Under the pieces are notes generated by a model. That model worked only from the letters and a program-made list of their open reading frames with translations, made no database searches and was not told where the DNA came from. From assembly GCA_000176735.1 (NCBI GenBank), contig ADBE01000094.1, positions 1 to 44,570 of the forward strand: 44,570 bases of DNA, in the 5' to 3' direction. This DNA is from Neisseria polysaccharea ATCC 43768. Lineage in GTDB: Bacteria > Pseudomonadota > Gammaproteobacteria > Burkholderiales > Neisseriaceae. Shown piece by piece: positions 18,993-28,685 of this stretch. The position numbers and the translations under genes are program-made. The number at the start of each line of letters is the position of its first letter. Positions within the stretch are counted from its first letter, which is position 1.

Positions 18993-19508
18993 TTAAGGCT
19001 TTCCTTTGACCTCCACCAATCTTGTTCCTGCAAGAAAATCATACAGAAACTGCCGATCGGGATTCAGCAGTGCGAACCCCCACGGTAAAATCAGCCAAAT
19101 CAATGCCGCACCGAATGCATCCTTGGGTGAAATACCGAGCAGGTGGCGTAATCCGGCATAGGCTAGCATAGGGATGAATACGATAAATATGCATGCCCAA
19201 ATAAAACGCAGGCGGAGCAAGTGCAGAGACGGCTGCATACCGTTAACATCGCATAAGCCTATCTTCCATGTCCTCATCGCCAAGGTCTGTCCCTGCCCGT
19301 GCCAGTTGGCACGGAAATAAAGCCACCATGATCCCATTATCAGGATACTTGTTACCAATGCAGAAACCGCGATAGAAACGGGATTCAGAAAAATGGCGGC
19401 AATACCGGCAAGCAATGCCGCCAGACAGGTTGCCGCACCGACCAGCAGCATCTCATACAGCATGGCGGCAAAGCGGCGTTTGAGCGGGGCGGTTTTCAGT
19501 ATCATCAT
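18993..19508 (-). CDS. RDD family membrane protein
   Basis: About 171 residues from MMILKTAPLKRRFAAMLYEM (19508; the next codon at 19505 is also ATG). Four membrane segments are visible: residues about 15-40, 43-62, 100-120 and 135-152. The RDD signature residues are in APLKRRFAAMLYE, WHGQGQTLAMRTWKIGL and the C-terminal LLNPDRQFLYDFLAGTRLVE. The function is not established; some RDD proteins act as Na+/H+ antiporters. The longer open frame (to 19559) would begin inside an uptake-sequence hairpin and is rejected. Confidence 0.85.
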   Translation of the reverse strand: MMILKTAPLKRRFAAMLYEMLLVGAATCLAALLAGIAAIFLNPVSIAVSALVTSILIMGSWWLYFRANWHGQGQTLAMRTWKIGLCDVNGMQPSLHLLRLRFIWACIFIVFIPMLAYAGLRHLLGISPKDAFGAALIWLILPWGFALLNPDRQFLYDFLAGTRLVEVKGKP

Positions 19509-19522
19509 CTTTTCAGTCGGAA

Positions 19523-19560
19523 TATGCCGTCTGAAACACCGGCGGGTTTCAGACGGCATT
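19523..19560 (-). terminator. Uptake-sequence hairpin
   Basis: ATGCCGTCTGAAAC and GTTTCAGACGGCAT flank a short loop between two minus-strand genes and probably end the upstream one (19583-20002). Confidence 0.75.
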
Positions 19561-19582
19561 CATACAGATATGCCTCGGACGA

Positions 19583-20002
19583 TTAACGGTGCGGACGTTT
19601 CTGACCGCGCGACTGTTTTGCCGCCATTTGGTTGATTTCCTGACGGGACGGACGTTTTTTGAACATGGCATGCGCCTCGTCAACCGAACATTTTTGCGAC
19701 AGGCAGATTAAAGTAACGACATCCTTCTGGTATTGTCCGCCGCTATGATACATACGGCGCAGGTTGGCCTCATTGACTTTGCCTTTTTCCGGATCAATGT
19801 CGAATTTTTTCAGACGTTCGATAAACAGACGCTGCTGACGGCGGCTGGTCCAAACAAAACCGCCCGCGGCGGCAGCGACGATGATGGCGGCAAGCAGGAT
19901 GGCAAGCGGCCAGGAATCGACAATCAATACGATAATGAGGCTTAAAACGGCGGTGGTCAGTAAAATCAGGCCGCCCAAGCGCAGTTTGGTCTTATTGTCC
20001 AT
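19583..20002 (-). CDS. Small membrane protein of unknown function
   Basis: This 139-residue protein has two adjacent membrane helices (residues about 9-28 and 32-50) and a cytoplasmic part rich in charged residues (SRRQQRLFIERLKKFDIDPE, then NLRRMYHSGGQYQKDVVTLI). It ends with a basic tail, SRGQKRPHR. AAAGGAAC precedes the ATG at 20002. I recognise no domain. It lies between holA and the RDD gene on the same strand. Confidence 0.8.
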   Translation of the reverse strand: MDNKTKLRLGGLILLTTAVLSLIIVLIVDSWPLAILLAAIIVAAAAGGFVWTSRRQQRLFIERLKKFDIDPEKGKVNEANLRRMYHSGGQYQKDVVTLICLSQKCSVDEAHAMFKKRPSRQEINQMAAKQSRGQKRPHR

Positions 20003-20122
20003 AGGGTTGATGTTCCTTTATTGAGGTGGTCGTGCCGTCTGAAATGTTTTCGGACGGATTGGTGAATACTTTTCAGGATTAACGGTATTTTACAGTATTT
20101 TCGGATTTTAGGGATTGCCGCT

Positions 20123-21121
20123 TTATTCCGCCAGCGACACGACAAGCCGTTTGAATACCGTCCATGCGTCGCCCTCTTCCGCGCCTTTGATAATCCTGTC
20201 GATTTTGGCACAGGTCTTGAGCGCGTCAAGCAGGCGGACGACGGAAATCCGCTTGACCGCAAGCGGTGCGAGCGTCTGCTTGTCGCCCCAAAGCCTGAGG
20301 CTGTTGCGGACGGATTGGATGCTCTGCCCCTGCTTCAGGGCGGCAGCAAGCCGGATCAGCGTCCGCACGTCTTCGGCAACCGCCCACAGAAGCAGCACCG
20401 GTTCTTCACCTTCCTCCTGCAATCCGTCCAACAACCTGCATACGCGTGGGACATCGCCCTTCATCCATGCGCCTGCCAGTTGGAACGCGTCGAAGCGGGC
20501 AACATTGGCGACGGCGGTTTGCGCTTCATCGATAGTGAGGGTATGCCCTTTCGGATACAGCAGCCCGAGCTTGTCGATTTCCTGACGCGCCGCCAACAGA
20601 TTGCCTTCCACGCGCTCGGCAAACAGTGCCAATGCGTCTGCCTCGATACCCAAACCGATTTTGTCCAGCCGTCCGCGTATCCATTGGGGCAAAGCCGCCG
20701 CGCCGACCGGTTTGGCTTCCCACACTTCCCCCTTTGCCGCCAATGCGGCAAACCATTTGGACTGGAGCTGGGTTTTCTCCAGTTTAGGCAGTAAAACCAG
20801 CGTTACCGTATCTTCCGGCAGGTGGGCGGCAAAATCCTGCAACGCCTCGCCGCCGTTTTTGCCGGGTTTTCCGTTGGGGATATGCAGTTCCAACAGCTTC
20901 AAATCGGCAAACAGACCCGCACTGCCTGCGGTTTGCAGCAGTTCGTTCCAATCGAAAGACGCGTCGGCGGTATAGGCTTCGCGGTTGAGATAACCCTGCT
21001 TCTTCGCCGCTGCCCTCAATGCGTCCAATGCCTCGATACGCAACAGTTCTTCCTCGCCGTGGATGACGTACAGGGGTTTCAAAGGCGCGTCCGTATCAAT
21101 GCGTCCGATATGTGCCGCCAC
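20123..21121 (-). CDS. holA: DNA polymerase III subunit delta
   Basis: This 332-residue clamp-loader subunit opens the sliding clamp. The N-terminal part has the family motif PLYVIHGEEELLRIEALDAL. The middle has the AAA+-like fold with ALFAERVEGNLLAARQEIDK (DnaN-binding family region near residues 160-190), and the C-terminus the all-helical oligomerisation domain. The start is GTG (21121), one base after the lptE stop, which indicates translational coupling. lptE-holA is a widely conserved pair. Confidence 0.95.
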   Translation of the reverse strand: MAAHIGRIDTDAPLKPLYVIHGEEELLRIEALDALRAAAKKQGYLNREAYTADASFDWNELLQTAGSAGLFADLKLLELHIPNGKPGKNGGEALQDFAAHLPEDTVTLVLLPKLEKTQLQSKWFAALAAKGEVWEAKPVGAAALPQWIRGRLDKIGLGIEADALALFAERVEGNLLAARQEIDKLGLLYPKGHTLTIDEAQTAVANVARFDAFQLAGAWMKGDVPRVCRLLDGLQEEGEEPVLLLWAVAEDVRTLIRLAAALKQGQSIQSVRNSLRLWGDKQTLAPLAVKRISVVRLLDALKTCAKIDRIIKGAEEGDAWTVFKRLVVSLAE

Positions 21122-21122
21122 G

Positions 21123-21602
21123 TCATTCCGCCTTCAGAAAGGTCAGGCGGCGGACAATCTGTTCGGCGGCATCCTGCCGCATTTCCGCCCACAATGCCGC
21201 TTCCTCTTCCTGTTTGCCCAAGATCTCGTTGTCGGCATAAGCAAGGACGCGGCGGACGGACACGGTCATCGGTTTGCCGACCGGCTCGCCGCGTTTCAAT
21301 ACCTGCGCTTCAACCGTCAATATCAAAAGATATTCGTTGATGACTGCCGCACGGGTAACGGTGTAGGTTTCCTTGTTTTGGGAAACGCTGTCTATACGCA
21401 GGGTCATCTGCGCGCCGGCAGCATCGTCCACCCTGCCCGAAGCCTGATACAGCGCGGTTTCCAAAGGAAACTGCAATGCCTGTCCGCCTTCGATGTGCCA
21501 GCTCCGGTAGGTCAGCGGCGGAGAAATGCCGTCTGCACCTTTCAGGTGGAAACCGCACGCGCCCAGCATCAGCACTGCGGCAGTAAGAAACAGTTTGTTC
21601 AT
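21123..21602 (-). CDS. lptE: LPS-assembly lipoprotein LptE
   Basis: This 159-residue lipoprotein plugs the LptD barrel that exports lipooligosaccharide. The signal ends with the lipobox LMLGACGF (Cys16), and GFHLKG just after it is the usual start of mature LptE. The late segment TVSVRRVLAYADNEILGKQE resembles other beta-proteobacterial homologues. It is coupled to holA and depends on Lnt (14913-16451) for maturation. A ribosome-binding AGAAAGG precedes the start. Confidence 0.94.
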   Translation of the reverse strand: MNKLFLTAAVLMLGACGFHLKGADGISPPLTYRSWHIEGGQALQFPLETALYQASGRVDDAAGAQMTLRIDSVSQNKETYTVTRAAVINEYLLILTVEAQVLKRGEPVGKPMTVSVRRVLAYADNEILGKQEEEAALWAEMRQDAAEQIVRRLTFLKAE

Positions 21603-21653
21603 GGCTTGCCTTTCTCAAAAGCACAAAGTCGGTAGATTATATCAGCGGCGTGT

Positions 21654-22433
21654 TCAGACGGCATTGCCGTCCAGCCAAATCAGGCTCGCCATACGCCCTG
21701 TCGCTCCGTCGCGGCGGTAGGAAAAGAAAGTATCCCGTTCCAAAACCGTACAATGCGTGCCGCCGTACACGCCGCCCACGCCTTCGCGCTTCAGAATCAG
21801 GCGGGCGAGCGCGTAAAGGTCGGCAAGGAATTTGCCGCCGCCTATGCCTTCAAATGCGGCGGCGGCTTCGGGCATGGGCGTGCAGAACGCATCAAACACA
21901 TCCTGTCCGACTTCAAACGCATCCGCACTGATGGCGGGACCGAGATACGCCATCATTTCGACGGGCGGAACCTTCATCGCGGCAATGGTGCTTTGCAATA
22001 CGCCGCCCGCCAAACCGCGCCAGCCCGCGTGTGCGGCGGCAACCGCCGTACCCGCCCTGTCGCAAAATAGAACGGGCAGACAGTCTGCGGTCATCACGGC
22101 ACAGACGGCTTTACCCGTGTCGTCCACGGAAGCGTCGGCATCGGGTGTACCGCCTAACGCTTCGGCAGCGTTGACGACAATGGTGCTGTGGATTTGATTG
22201 AGGTAGGCAACGGGCAATCCGACCTGCTGTTGCACGATTTCGCGGTTGCGGCGCACGGCTTCGGGATTGTCGCCGACGTGCGTACCGAGGTTCAAACTCT
22301 GATACACACCTTGGCTCACGCCGCCGTTGCGCGTGGTAATCAAGGTTTTGACATTGGCGGGCGCAGGCCAATCAGCAATCAGGAAATCTTTGTCCTGCGG
22401 GACGAGGTTTAGGGTTTCTGTGATGGTTTTCAT
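21654..22433 (-). CDS. pgeF: Polyphenol oxidase/purine nucleoside phosphorylase family (YfiH)
   Basis: This 259-residue multicopper-oxidase-like protein is of the LACC1/YfiH type. It carries the zinc-site residues in NQIHSTIVVNA, CAVMTADCLPVLFCD and AAAHAGWRGLAGGVL, and the later LGPAISADAFEVGQDVFDAF. Family members remove misincorporated serine from peptidoglycan (PgeF) or phosphorolyse purine nucleosides; which applies here cannot be told. The usual Gly in the QxHG motif is Ser. The last codons GCC GTC TGA are part of a DNA uptake sequence, so the stop codon lies inside it. Confidence 0.92.
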   Translation of the reverse strand: MKTITETLNLVPQDKDFLIADWPAPANVKTLITTRNGGVSQGVYQSLNLGTHVGDNPEAVRRNREIVQQQVGLPVAYLNQIHSTIVVNAAEALGGTPDADASVDDTGKAVCAVMTADCLPVLFCDRAGTAVAAAHAGWRGLAGGVLQSTIAAMKVPPVEMMAYLGPAISADAFEVGQDVFDAFCTPMPEAAAAFEGIGGGKFLADLYALARLILKREGVGGVYGGTHCTVLERDTFFSYRRDGATGRMASLIWLDGNAV

Positions 22434-22510
22434 TGGATATTGGAATAGGTGTGTGGCGGAAAGGGTTGATTAACTGCCTTCGGGGCAAATGGATGCTTGT
22501 TTTTTCGTCA

Positions 22511-22530
22511 TTCCCGCACAGGCGGGAATT
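22511..22530. repeat. dRS3 element
   Basis: ATTCCC-GCACAGGC-GGGAAT matches the 20-base dRS3 consensus ATTCCC-N8-GGGAAT, a common neisserial repeat used as target by filamentous prophages and as recombination site. Confidence 0.92.
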
Positions 22531-22765
22531 CGGAGATTCGGGATTGTTTTCAAACGTTCGGGTTCGGATTCTTGCCGGTGCAGGAATGATGCCCTTATAT
22601 ACTTTCTCCGAGCTTTATATGTTTCAACAGGGGATGGCACATCAAGCACCGCACTGCGTGTTGCCCGAACGAGACTGCCCTCCGATTAAATTCTATCGCT
22701 ATAAACAGACGGGTTTCAACCGAAAAGGAATGGGGATAAAGTCCATTTCCGACATCTCTCGGGCG

Positions 22766-22804
22766 ATGCCGTCTGAAAACCAATCTCCACTTTCAGACGG
22801 CATT
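22766..22804 (+). terminator. Uptake-sequence hairpin upstream of the symporter gene
   Basis: ATGCCGTCTGAAAA and TTTCAGACGGCAT pair around a 12-base loop. Confidence 0.7.
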
Positions 22805-22821
22805 GTTTAGGCACGGTCATT

Positions 22822-23834
<1,013 letters not shown>

Positions 23835-23849
23835 ACGCCTTTTATCATA

Positions 23850-23910
23850 ATGCCGTCTGAACGGGGCAACCAAAACCGGCGGTTTCTGCCCGGTCCCTTC
23901 AGACGGCCTT
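23850..23910 (+). terminator. Uptake-sequence pair after the symporter gene
   Basis: ATGCCGTCTGAACGGGG and CCCTTCAGACGGCC are separated by about 30 bases that contain a second partial inverted repeat (ACCGGCGGT). The second arm ends in GGCCTT, so the two arms carry different flanks. Confidence 0.55.
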
Positions 23911-23986
23911 TGTTTGAAATCGGCTGGGACGATTGCTCGGCTGCTCCGAGTCGGCTGCCTGCGTTCGCCCCGCCTTTCAAGCCGCC

Positions 23987-25111
23987 TCACTCCCTTACAT
24001 AAACCACTTCGACATCATAGTCGTCTTCGTTCCAATCATCGTCGTCGTCCGCGCCGAATTTGTCCTGCCATTCTTCTTCATTGCTCAAAGACGAATCCAA
24101 ACCGGCTTCAAGACGGAGGACGGACAACAAATGATATATGTCGTTTGGAATCGGTGCTTCAAACGAAACGGTTTCGCCGCTTTCCGGATGAGTGAAACTT
24201 AAGCGGTAGGCGTGCAATGCCTGACGCGCGCCCAGACTTTTAACGGCTTCTTTCACCGTGTCGCCGCACGGATGGCGCAGGTTGCCGTAAACCGGGTCGG
24301 CGGCAAGCGGATGGTTGGCCTCGCGCATATGGACGCGGATTTGGTGCGTCCTGCCTGTCTCGAGCGAACATTCGATATAGCTGTGGGCAAGATAGCGTTC
24401 CAACACTTTGACGTGGGTAACGGCTGGTTTGCCGCCGAATTTGACGACTGCCATTTTCAGGCGGTTGTGCGGATCGCGTCCGATTTGGGTTTCGATTTTA
24501 CCGTCAAAGGGGACGATGCCGTTGGCGACGGCACGGTAGATGCGTTTGACCGTGCGTTCCTGAAGCTGCCGCACAAGGGAATTTTGCGCCGGCAGGGTTT
24601 TGGCAACCACCATCAGCCCGCTGGTTTCCTTGTCGAGGCGGTGGACGATGCCCGCGCGCGGAATTTGGGACAGCTCGGGGCAATGCGCCAACAGACCGTT
24701 GAGCAGCGTCCCCGTCCAGTTGCCCGCCGCCGGATGCACCACCAGTCCGGCCGGTTTGTTGACGACGATGACGGTATCGTCTTCGTAAACAATATCCAAA
24801 TCCATAGGCTCCGGCATGAATGCCAGATTCTCCTCACTCGGGCGGACGGTTACACGGATTTGCTCACCGCCTATCATTTTGTCTTTGGGTTGCGAAGGTT
24901 TATCGTTTACAATAACCGCGCCTTCTCTAATCCATGATGTCAACCGGCTGCGCGAATAGTCTGGCAGAAGTTTTGCCAATACCGCATCCAACCGCCCGCC
25001 GGCAAGCTCGAGCGGAACAGTCAGACAAATACAGTTTTCGGTTTCCGGGGCTGACACAAAGTCTGAATCATCGCTATAATCGGATTCATTATCAAAGGAA
25101 GTATTCTGCAT
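23987..25111 (-). CDS. rluD: Ribosomal large subunit pseudouridine synthase D
   Basis: This 374-residue enzyme modifies helix 69 of 23S rRNA. An acidic leader (SDYSDDSDF) precedes an S4 RNA-binding domain (GGRLDAVLAKLLPDYSRSRL). The synthase core has the catalytic Asp in GIVHRLDKETSGLMVVAKT and the RluD-type ETGRTHQIRVHMREANHPL. The tail is very acidic (GADDDDDWNEDDYDVEVVY). The start is taken at 25111 (MQNTSFDNES). This ATG overlaps the ATG of bamD on the other strand by two bases (CATG). Frame further upstream (to 25168) would read inside bamD. Confidence 0.95.
   Translation of the reverse strand: MQNTSFDNESDYSDDSDFVSAPETENCICLTVPLELAGGRLDAVLAKLLPDYSRSRLTSWIREGAVIVNDKPSQPKDKMIGGEQIRVTVRPSEENLAFMPEPMDLDIVYEDDTVIVVNKPAGLVVHPAAGNWTGTLLNGLLAHCPELSQIPRAGIVHRLDKETSGLMVVAKTLPAQNSLVRQLQERTVKRIYRAVANGIVPFDGKIETQIGRDPHNRLKMAVVKFGGKPAVTHVKVLERYLAHSYIECSLETGRTHQIRVHMREANHPLAADPVYGNLRHPCGDTVKEAVKSLGARQALHAYRLSFTHPESGETVSFEAPIPNDIYHLLSVLRLEAGLDSSLSNEEEWQDKFGADDDDDWNEDDYDVEVVYVRE
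25051..25080 (+). promoter_or_regulatory. bamD promoter inside the rluD coding start
   Basis: CTGACA (25051-25056) and a perfect TATAAT (25075-25080) are 18 bases apart, placing transcription about 20-25 bases before the bamD ATG at 25110. It lies wholly within the first codons of rluD. Confidence 0.7.
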
Positions 25112-25913
25112 GAAAAAATTTCTTTTAACGGTTTCATTAGGTTTGGCACTGAGTGCCTGTGCCACCAAAGGTACGGTAGATAAAGATGCCCAGATTACCC
25201 AAGACTGGAGTGTGGAAAAACTCTATGCCGAAGCCCAGGACGAGCTGAACAGCAGCAATTATACGCGAGCTGTCAAATTATACGAAATCTTGGAATCGCG
25301 CTTCCCTACCAGCCGCCACGCCCAGCAATCCCAACTGGATACGGCATACGCCTACTATAAAGATGATGAGAAGGATAAGGCGCTGGCCGCCATTGACCGC
25401 TTCCGCCGACTTCACCCTCAACACCCGAATATGGATTACGCGCTGTATCTGCGCGGTTTGGTACTGTTCAACGAAGACCAGTCCTTCTTGAACAAACTGG
25501 CCTCGCAAGACTGGTCCGACCGCGACCCGAAAGCCAACCGCGAAGCGTACCAGGCGTTTGCGGAACTCGTCCAACGCTTCCCCAACAGCAAATACGCCGC
25601 CGATGCGACCGCACGCATGATCAAACTGGTCGATGCTTTGGGCGGCAATGAAATGTCGGTAGCGCGTTACTACATGAAACGCGGCGCATATATCGCCGCC
25701 GCCAACCGCGCCCAAAAAATTATCGGCAGCTATCAAAATACACGCTATGTCGAAGAATCACTGGCCATATTGGAACTTGCCTACAAGAAATTGGACAAGC
25801 CCCAGCTTGCCGCCGACACACACCGCGTTTTGGAAGCCAACTTTCCGAAAAGCCCGTTTTTGACGCACGCTTGGCAGCCCGACGATATGCCCTGGTGGCG
25901 TTACTGGCATTAA
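25110..25913 (+). CDS. bamD: Outer membrane assembly lipoprotein BamD (ComL)
   Basis: This 267-residue lipoprotein belongs to the BAM complex that inserts outer-membrane barrels; it was first named ComL in gonococci because of a transformation defect. The signal peptide ends LALSACATKG (Cys17). Tetratricopeptide-type repeats follow (LYAEAQDELNSSNYTRAVKL, RHAQQSQLDTAYAYYKDDEK, and so on). AAAGGAAG lies before the ATG at 25110. It is divergent from and overlapping with rluD. An uptake-sequence terminator follows at 25926. Confidence 0.97.
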   Translation: MKKFLLTVSLGLALSACATKGTVDKDAQITQDWSVEKLYAEAQDELNSSNYTRAVKLYEILESRFPTSRHAQQSQLDTAYAYYKDDEKDKALAAIDRFRRLHPQHPNMDYALYLRGLVLFNEDQSFLNKLASQDWSDRDPKANREAYQAFAELVQRFPNSKYAADATARMIKLVDALGGNEMSVARYYMKRGAYIAAANRAQKIIGSYQNTRYVEESLAILELAYKKLDKPQLAADTHRVLEANFPKSPFLTHAWQPDDMPWWRYWH

Positions 25914-25925
25914 GCCCATCTTCGT

Positions 25926-25958
25926 AATGCCGTCTGAAGCCCTTTCAGACGGCATTTC
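25926..25958 (+). terminator. Uptake-sequence hairpin after bamD
   Basis: AATGCCGTCTGAAGC and CTTTCAGACGGCATTT close the bamD transcript. Confidence 0.85.
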
Positions 25959-26090
25959 CCCTTCTGGCGCAAACCTTTCCACTCACCCAAACGGTTCTCC
26001 CTGCCGTTAACGGCAACGCCCTTTCTATTTTTGACGCACACTGAAAATCAAACGATACGCCTTGCCAGCACGAACCGGCATTAACGCCAA

Positions 26091-26123
26091 AATGCCGTCT
26101 GAATCCGTTTCAGACGGCATTTT
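26091..26123 (-). terminator. Uptake-sequence hairpin after comA
   Basis: AAAATGCCGTCTGAATC and GTTTCAGACGGCATTTT sit about 13 bases past the comA stop on the minus strand. The bases 25959-26090 between the two hairpins contain nothing recognisable. Confidence 0.8.
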
Positions 26124-26135
26124 ATGTTTCAAACC

Positions 26136-28418
26136 TCATTCAAACGGTTTTTTCTGCCAATAGAATTTATACCCTCTCAAACGTTGAGCCTTCACGCCGC
26201 CGCGTCCCAAGCCGAATTGCAGCGCACCCGACAAATCGGTACGCAGCAGTTTGATGCCGTGTGCGCGGACACGGTTCTGCACCGCTTCGGTCGGATGCTT
26301 GTAGGCGTTGGCATAACCGCTTGAAGCAACGGCATATTCGGGCGAGACGGCATTGAGGAACACGCCCGACGAGGACGTATTGCTGCCGTGATGCCCCAAC
26401 ACCAACACCTGGCTGTACAGGTTGCCTCCATACTTGCCGACCAGGCTTTCCTCGCCTTTCGTATCCAAATCGCCCGTTACCAGCAGTGCCGCACCGCCCG
26501 CCACAACACGCAAAACACAACTTTTCCCATTATCATCGATGTTTTTGCGTTCAGACGGCATCAAAAACTCGAAATCCACGCCGTCCCATTGCCAACGCTG
26601 TTCCGCACAATGCCGCGCCCCCTCATAAAATTCCGGCTGCCCGGCATAAATCCCGCCGTTCGGTATCTTGCCGACTGCCTGAAAACCGCCGTCGTGGTCG
26701 CTGTCGTGATGCGACAAAACCAGCTTGTCCAAACGGCGGACACCCGACGCATTCAGGCTCGGCACAATCCCCGTCTGCGCCGCCGATGCAGTTCCGGTGT
26801 CAAACAAAAGATGATGATTTGCCGTCTGAACCGACACCGACAAACCCTGCCCCGCATCCCAAACCGTAACCGCAGCCTCATTTTCCGGCACGCTGGGCGG
26901 ACGGTAAAACACAAACCCTGCCAACAGCAACACCGCCCACGGACGCAAACCCAAACCGCGCGGCAGCAACAACAGCAAAGCGGCACACACCGCCAACACC
27001 AGCAGCGGCAAAGGTGCGGAGGCAACGGCAAACTCGGGCGACACATCGGCAAGCCACACCAAAAACCGCAAAGTGTATTCCGCCAAAAATGCCCCCAACT
27101 GTTGCAAAGGCGAAAACGGCACGACCGAACCCAGCAACGCCAGCGGGGTCAACACCCAAGAAAACCACGGAATCGCCACCGCATTGACCAAAGGGCTGAC
27201 CAAAGGCAGCGAAGCAAACAGATAACCGAGCAAAACCAACGACAACACCGAAGCCGCCCACTGCCCGCACAAAGCGGTTTGCTGTTTCCCCTTGTGCAAA
27301 CGCCCCGAACACGCCCATATCAGGGCCGCCACCAAACCGAAAGACAGCCAAGTTCCCACACCCAAGACCGCCAAAGGGTCGAACAGCAGCACCGCCGCCA
27401 ACGCCTGCCACCACGTTGCCCACGCCGACAGTCTTCCCCTGCGCCACGCCCACGCAAACGCCGCCAACATCAAAACACTGCGCTGCGTCGGCACGGAAAA
27501 ACCGGCAAGCAGCGCGTAAAACAGCGCGCCTGCACACCCCGCCGCCAAAATCCACACGCGCGGTCGGGAAGGAAGGCGCGGGGAACAGGCAAGCAGCCGC
27601 TTCGCCAGCCACGCAAACAGCACCGCCACCATCGTAACGTGCAAACCCGAAATACTGACCAAATGCGTCAGTCCCAACGGCCGAAACGCCTGCCACAATT
27701 CGGGGCGCAATGCCGACTGTTCGCCCACGCTCAACGCGCGCATCAGCCCGATGCCGTCTGAAAGCCCGCCGTCCGCATCCGCCTGCCGCCAATTACGGCT
27801 GATACGGCTGCGCCAAACCGCAATCCCCCAACCGCTTCCGTCATGCAGCAAAACCCTGTCCGCACCGACCGTCCCCGCGCCGCCTATTCCGTTGGATAAT
27901 GCCCACGCCTCACGGTTCAAACCGCGCAGGTTCAATTCGCCGACGACGGGGTGCACACGTGCCGTTATCCGCCATCTGCTCCCGACCGCCCATTCGCGCC
28001 GTTTGTAGTCCGACAGCAGCAAATCAAACGTCCGACCACCGCTGTCCACAGCCTTTGCCGCAAACTGCACGCGCCGCCCGTCCAACCTCGGCATATCCGT
28101 CACTTCCACCGTCAAAGGCACGCCTGAAACGGCTTCTGCCCGCCATTGGGAAGACAATGCCGCCTCCGTCCTGAACACACCGTAGACAGCACCCGCCAAC
28201 ACGCACAGCATCAGACCGGCAAACGCAAACCGCCTTGCAGACACAGCAAAAACCGCAAAAGCCGCCAGCCAAAACGACCAATGCGGCACGACCGGCAGCG
28301 CAAACGAAGCCGCCGCGCCGACGACCCAACACGGCAAAAACCAACGACGGAACACGTCTCCCCACCCCAGATATTTCAAAAATAAACGGATAATAAAGCA
28401 AATCCGAAAAATCGTCAT
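26136..28418 (-). CDS. comA: Competence protein ComA (ComEC/Rec2 family DNA channel)
   Basis: This 760-residue inner-membrane channel moves single-stranded DNA into the cytoplasm during transformation. N-terminal helices and a DUF4131-like part are followed by the competence domain (GLTHLVSISGLHVTMVAVLF at about 255-275) and more helices. The C-terminal metallo-beta-lactamase-like domain (about 530-740) has VWDAGQGLSVSVQ, LVLSHHDSDHDGGFQ and VLVLGHHGSNTSSSGVF. The start at 28418 has no good Shine-Dalgarno and lies about ten bases from the Rhs-fragment junction; a GTG start around residue 21 is an alternative. Uptake sequences lie inside the gene (for example at 26551 and 27751). Confidence 0.93.
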   Translation of the reverse strand: MTIFRICFIIRLFLKYLGWGDVFRRWFLPCWVVGAAASFALPVVPHWSFWLAAFAVFAVSARRFAFAGLMLCVLAGAVYGVFRTEAALSSQWRAEAVSGVPLTVEVTDMPRLDGRRVQFAAKAVDSGGRTFDLLLSDYKRREWAVGSRWRITARVHPVVGELNLRGLNREAWALSNGIGGAGTVGADRVLLHDGSGWGIAVWRSRISRNWRQADADGGLSDGIGLMRALSVGEQSALRPELWQAFRPLGLTHLVSISGLHVTMVAVLFAWLAKRLLACSPRLPSRPRVWILAAGCAGALFYALLAGFSVPTQRSVLMLAAFAWAWRRGRLSAWATWWQALAAVLLFDPLAVLGVGTWLSFGLVAALIWACSGRLHKGKQQTALCGQWAASVLSLVLLGYLFASLPLVSPLVNAVAIPWFSWVLTPLALLGSVVPFSPLQQLGAFLAEYTLRFLVWLADVSPEFAVASAPLPLLVLAVCAALLLLLPRGLGLRPWAVLLLAGFVFYRPPSVPENEAAVTVWDAGQGLSVSVQTANHHLLFDTGTASAAQTGIVPSLNASGVRRLDKLVLSHHDSDHDGGFQAVGKIPNGGIYAGQPEFYEGARHCAEQRWQWDGVDFEFLMPSERKNIDDNGKSCVLRVVAGGAALLVTGDLDTKGEESLVGKYGGNLYSQVLVLGHHGSNTSSSGVFLNAVSPEYAVASSGYANAYKHPTEAVQNRVRAHGIKLLRTDLSGALQFGLGRGGVKAQRLRGYKFYWQKKPFE

Positions 28419-28424
28419 AGTCGA

Positions 28425-28682
28425 GGACGCAGTCCCATACTACCTCGCCCTTGCTGTCTAGAGCTTGTATGGGCGTACCCAGATAGTCCTGCACGATGGT
28501 GTAGCTGTCCTCCTCGGCAAGCTTTGCCACAGGGGTGTAGCTACCACCGTCATACACCCACGTTCCGAGGTTTTGCACTAGCTCTGCTTGTCAAAAGATA
28601 CTCCGCCTAACTTATTAACAACTCGGCGTGGGGCGTTTTCTTTTTCATATTCCCATTCGTGTAAAAGAACGTTGCCGTCCCA
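28425..28682 (-). pseudogene. Rhs-repeat toxin fragment (C-terminal core)
   Basis: Two frames give Rhs-core sequence: WDGNVLLHEWEYEKENAPRR to GGVSFDKQS, then LVQNLGTWVYDGGSYTPVAK and YTIVQDYLGTPIQALDSKGE to VVWDCVLD. The frame changes at about 28580, probably by a 4-base loss (AGAGCTAG where a restored frame reads QSELVQNL). The fragment starts immediately after the stop of the immunity-like gene and stops at the comA start. Upstream Rhs repeats, the RHS core end and the toxin tip are absent. This is what silent toxin cassettes in Neisseria look like. Confidence 0.75.
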
Positions 28683-28685
28683 ATA

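Noticed and set aside
26388..27761. 457-codon plus-strand frame opposite comA
   Set aside because: Arg/Gln/His-rich shadow of the GC-rich comA gene; comA is clearly the real gene.
28024..28424. Continuation of the Rhs frame into comA
   Set aside because: Residues after about VVWDCVLD come from an out-of-frame reading of comA and do not resemble Rhs.
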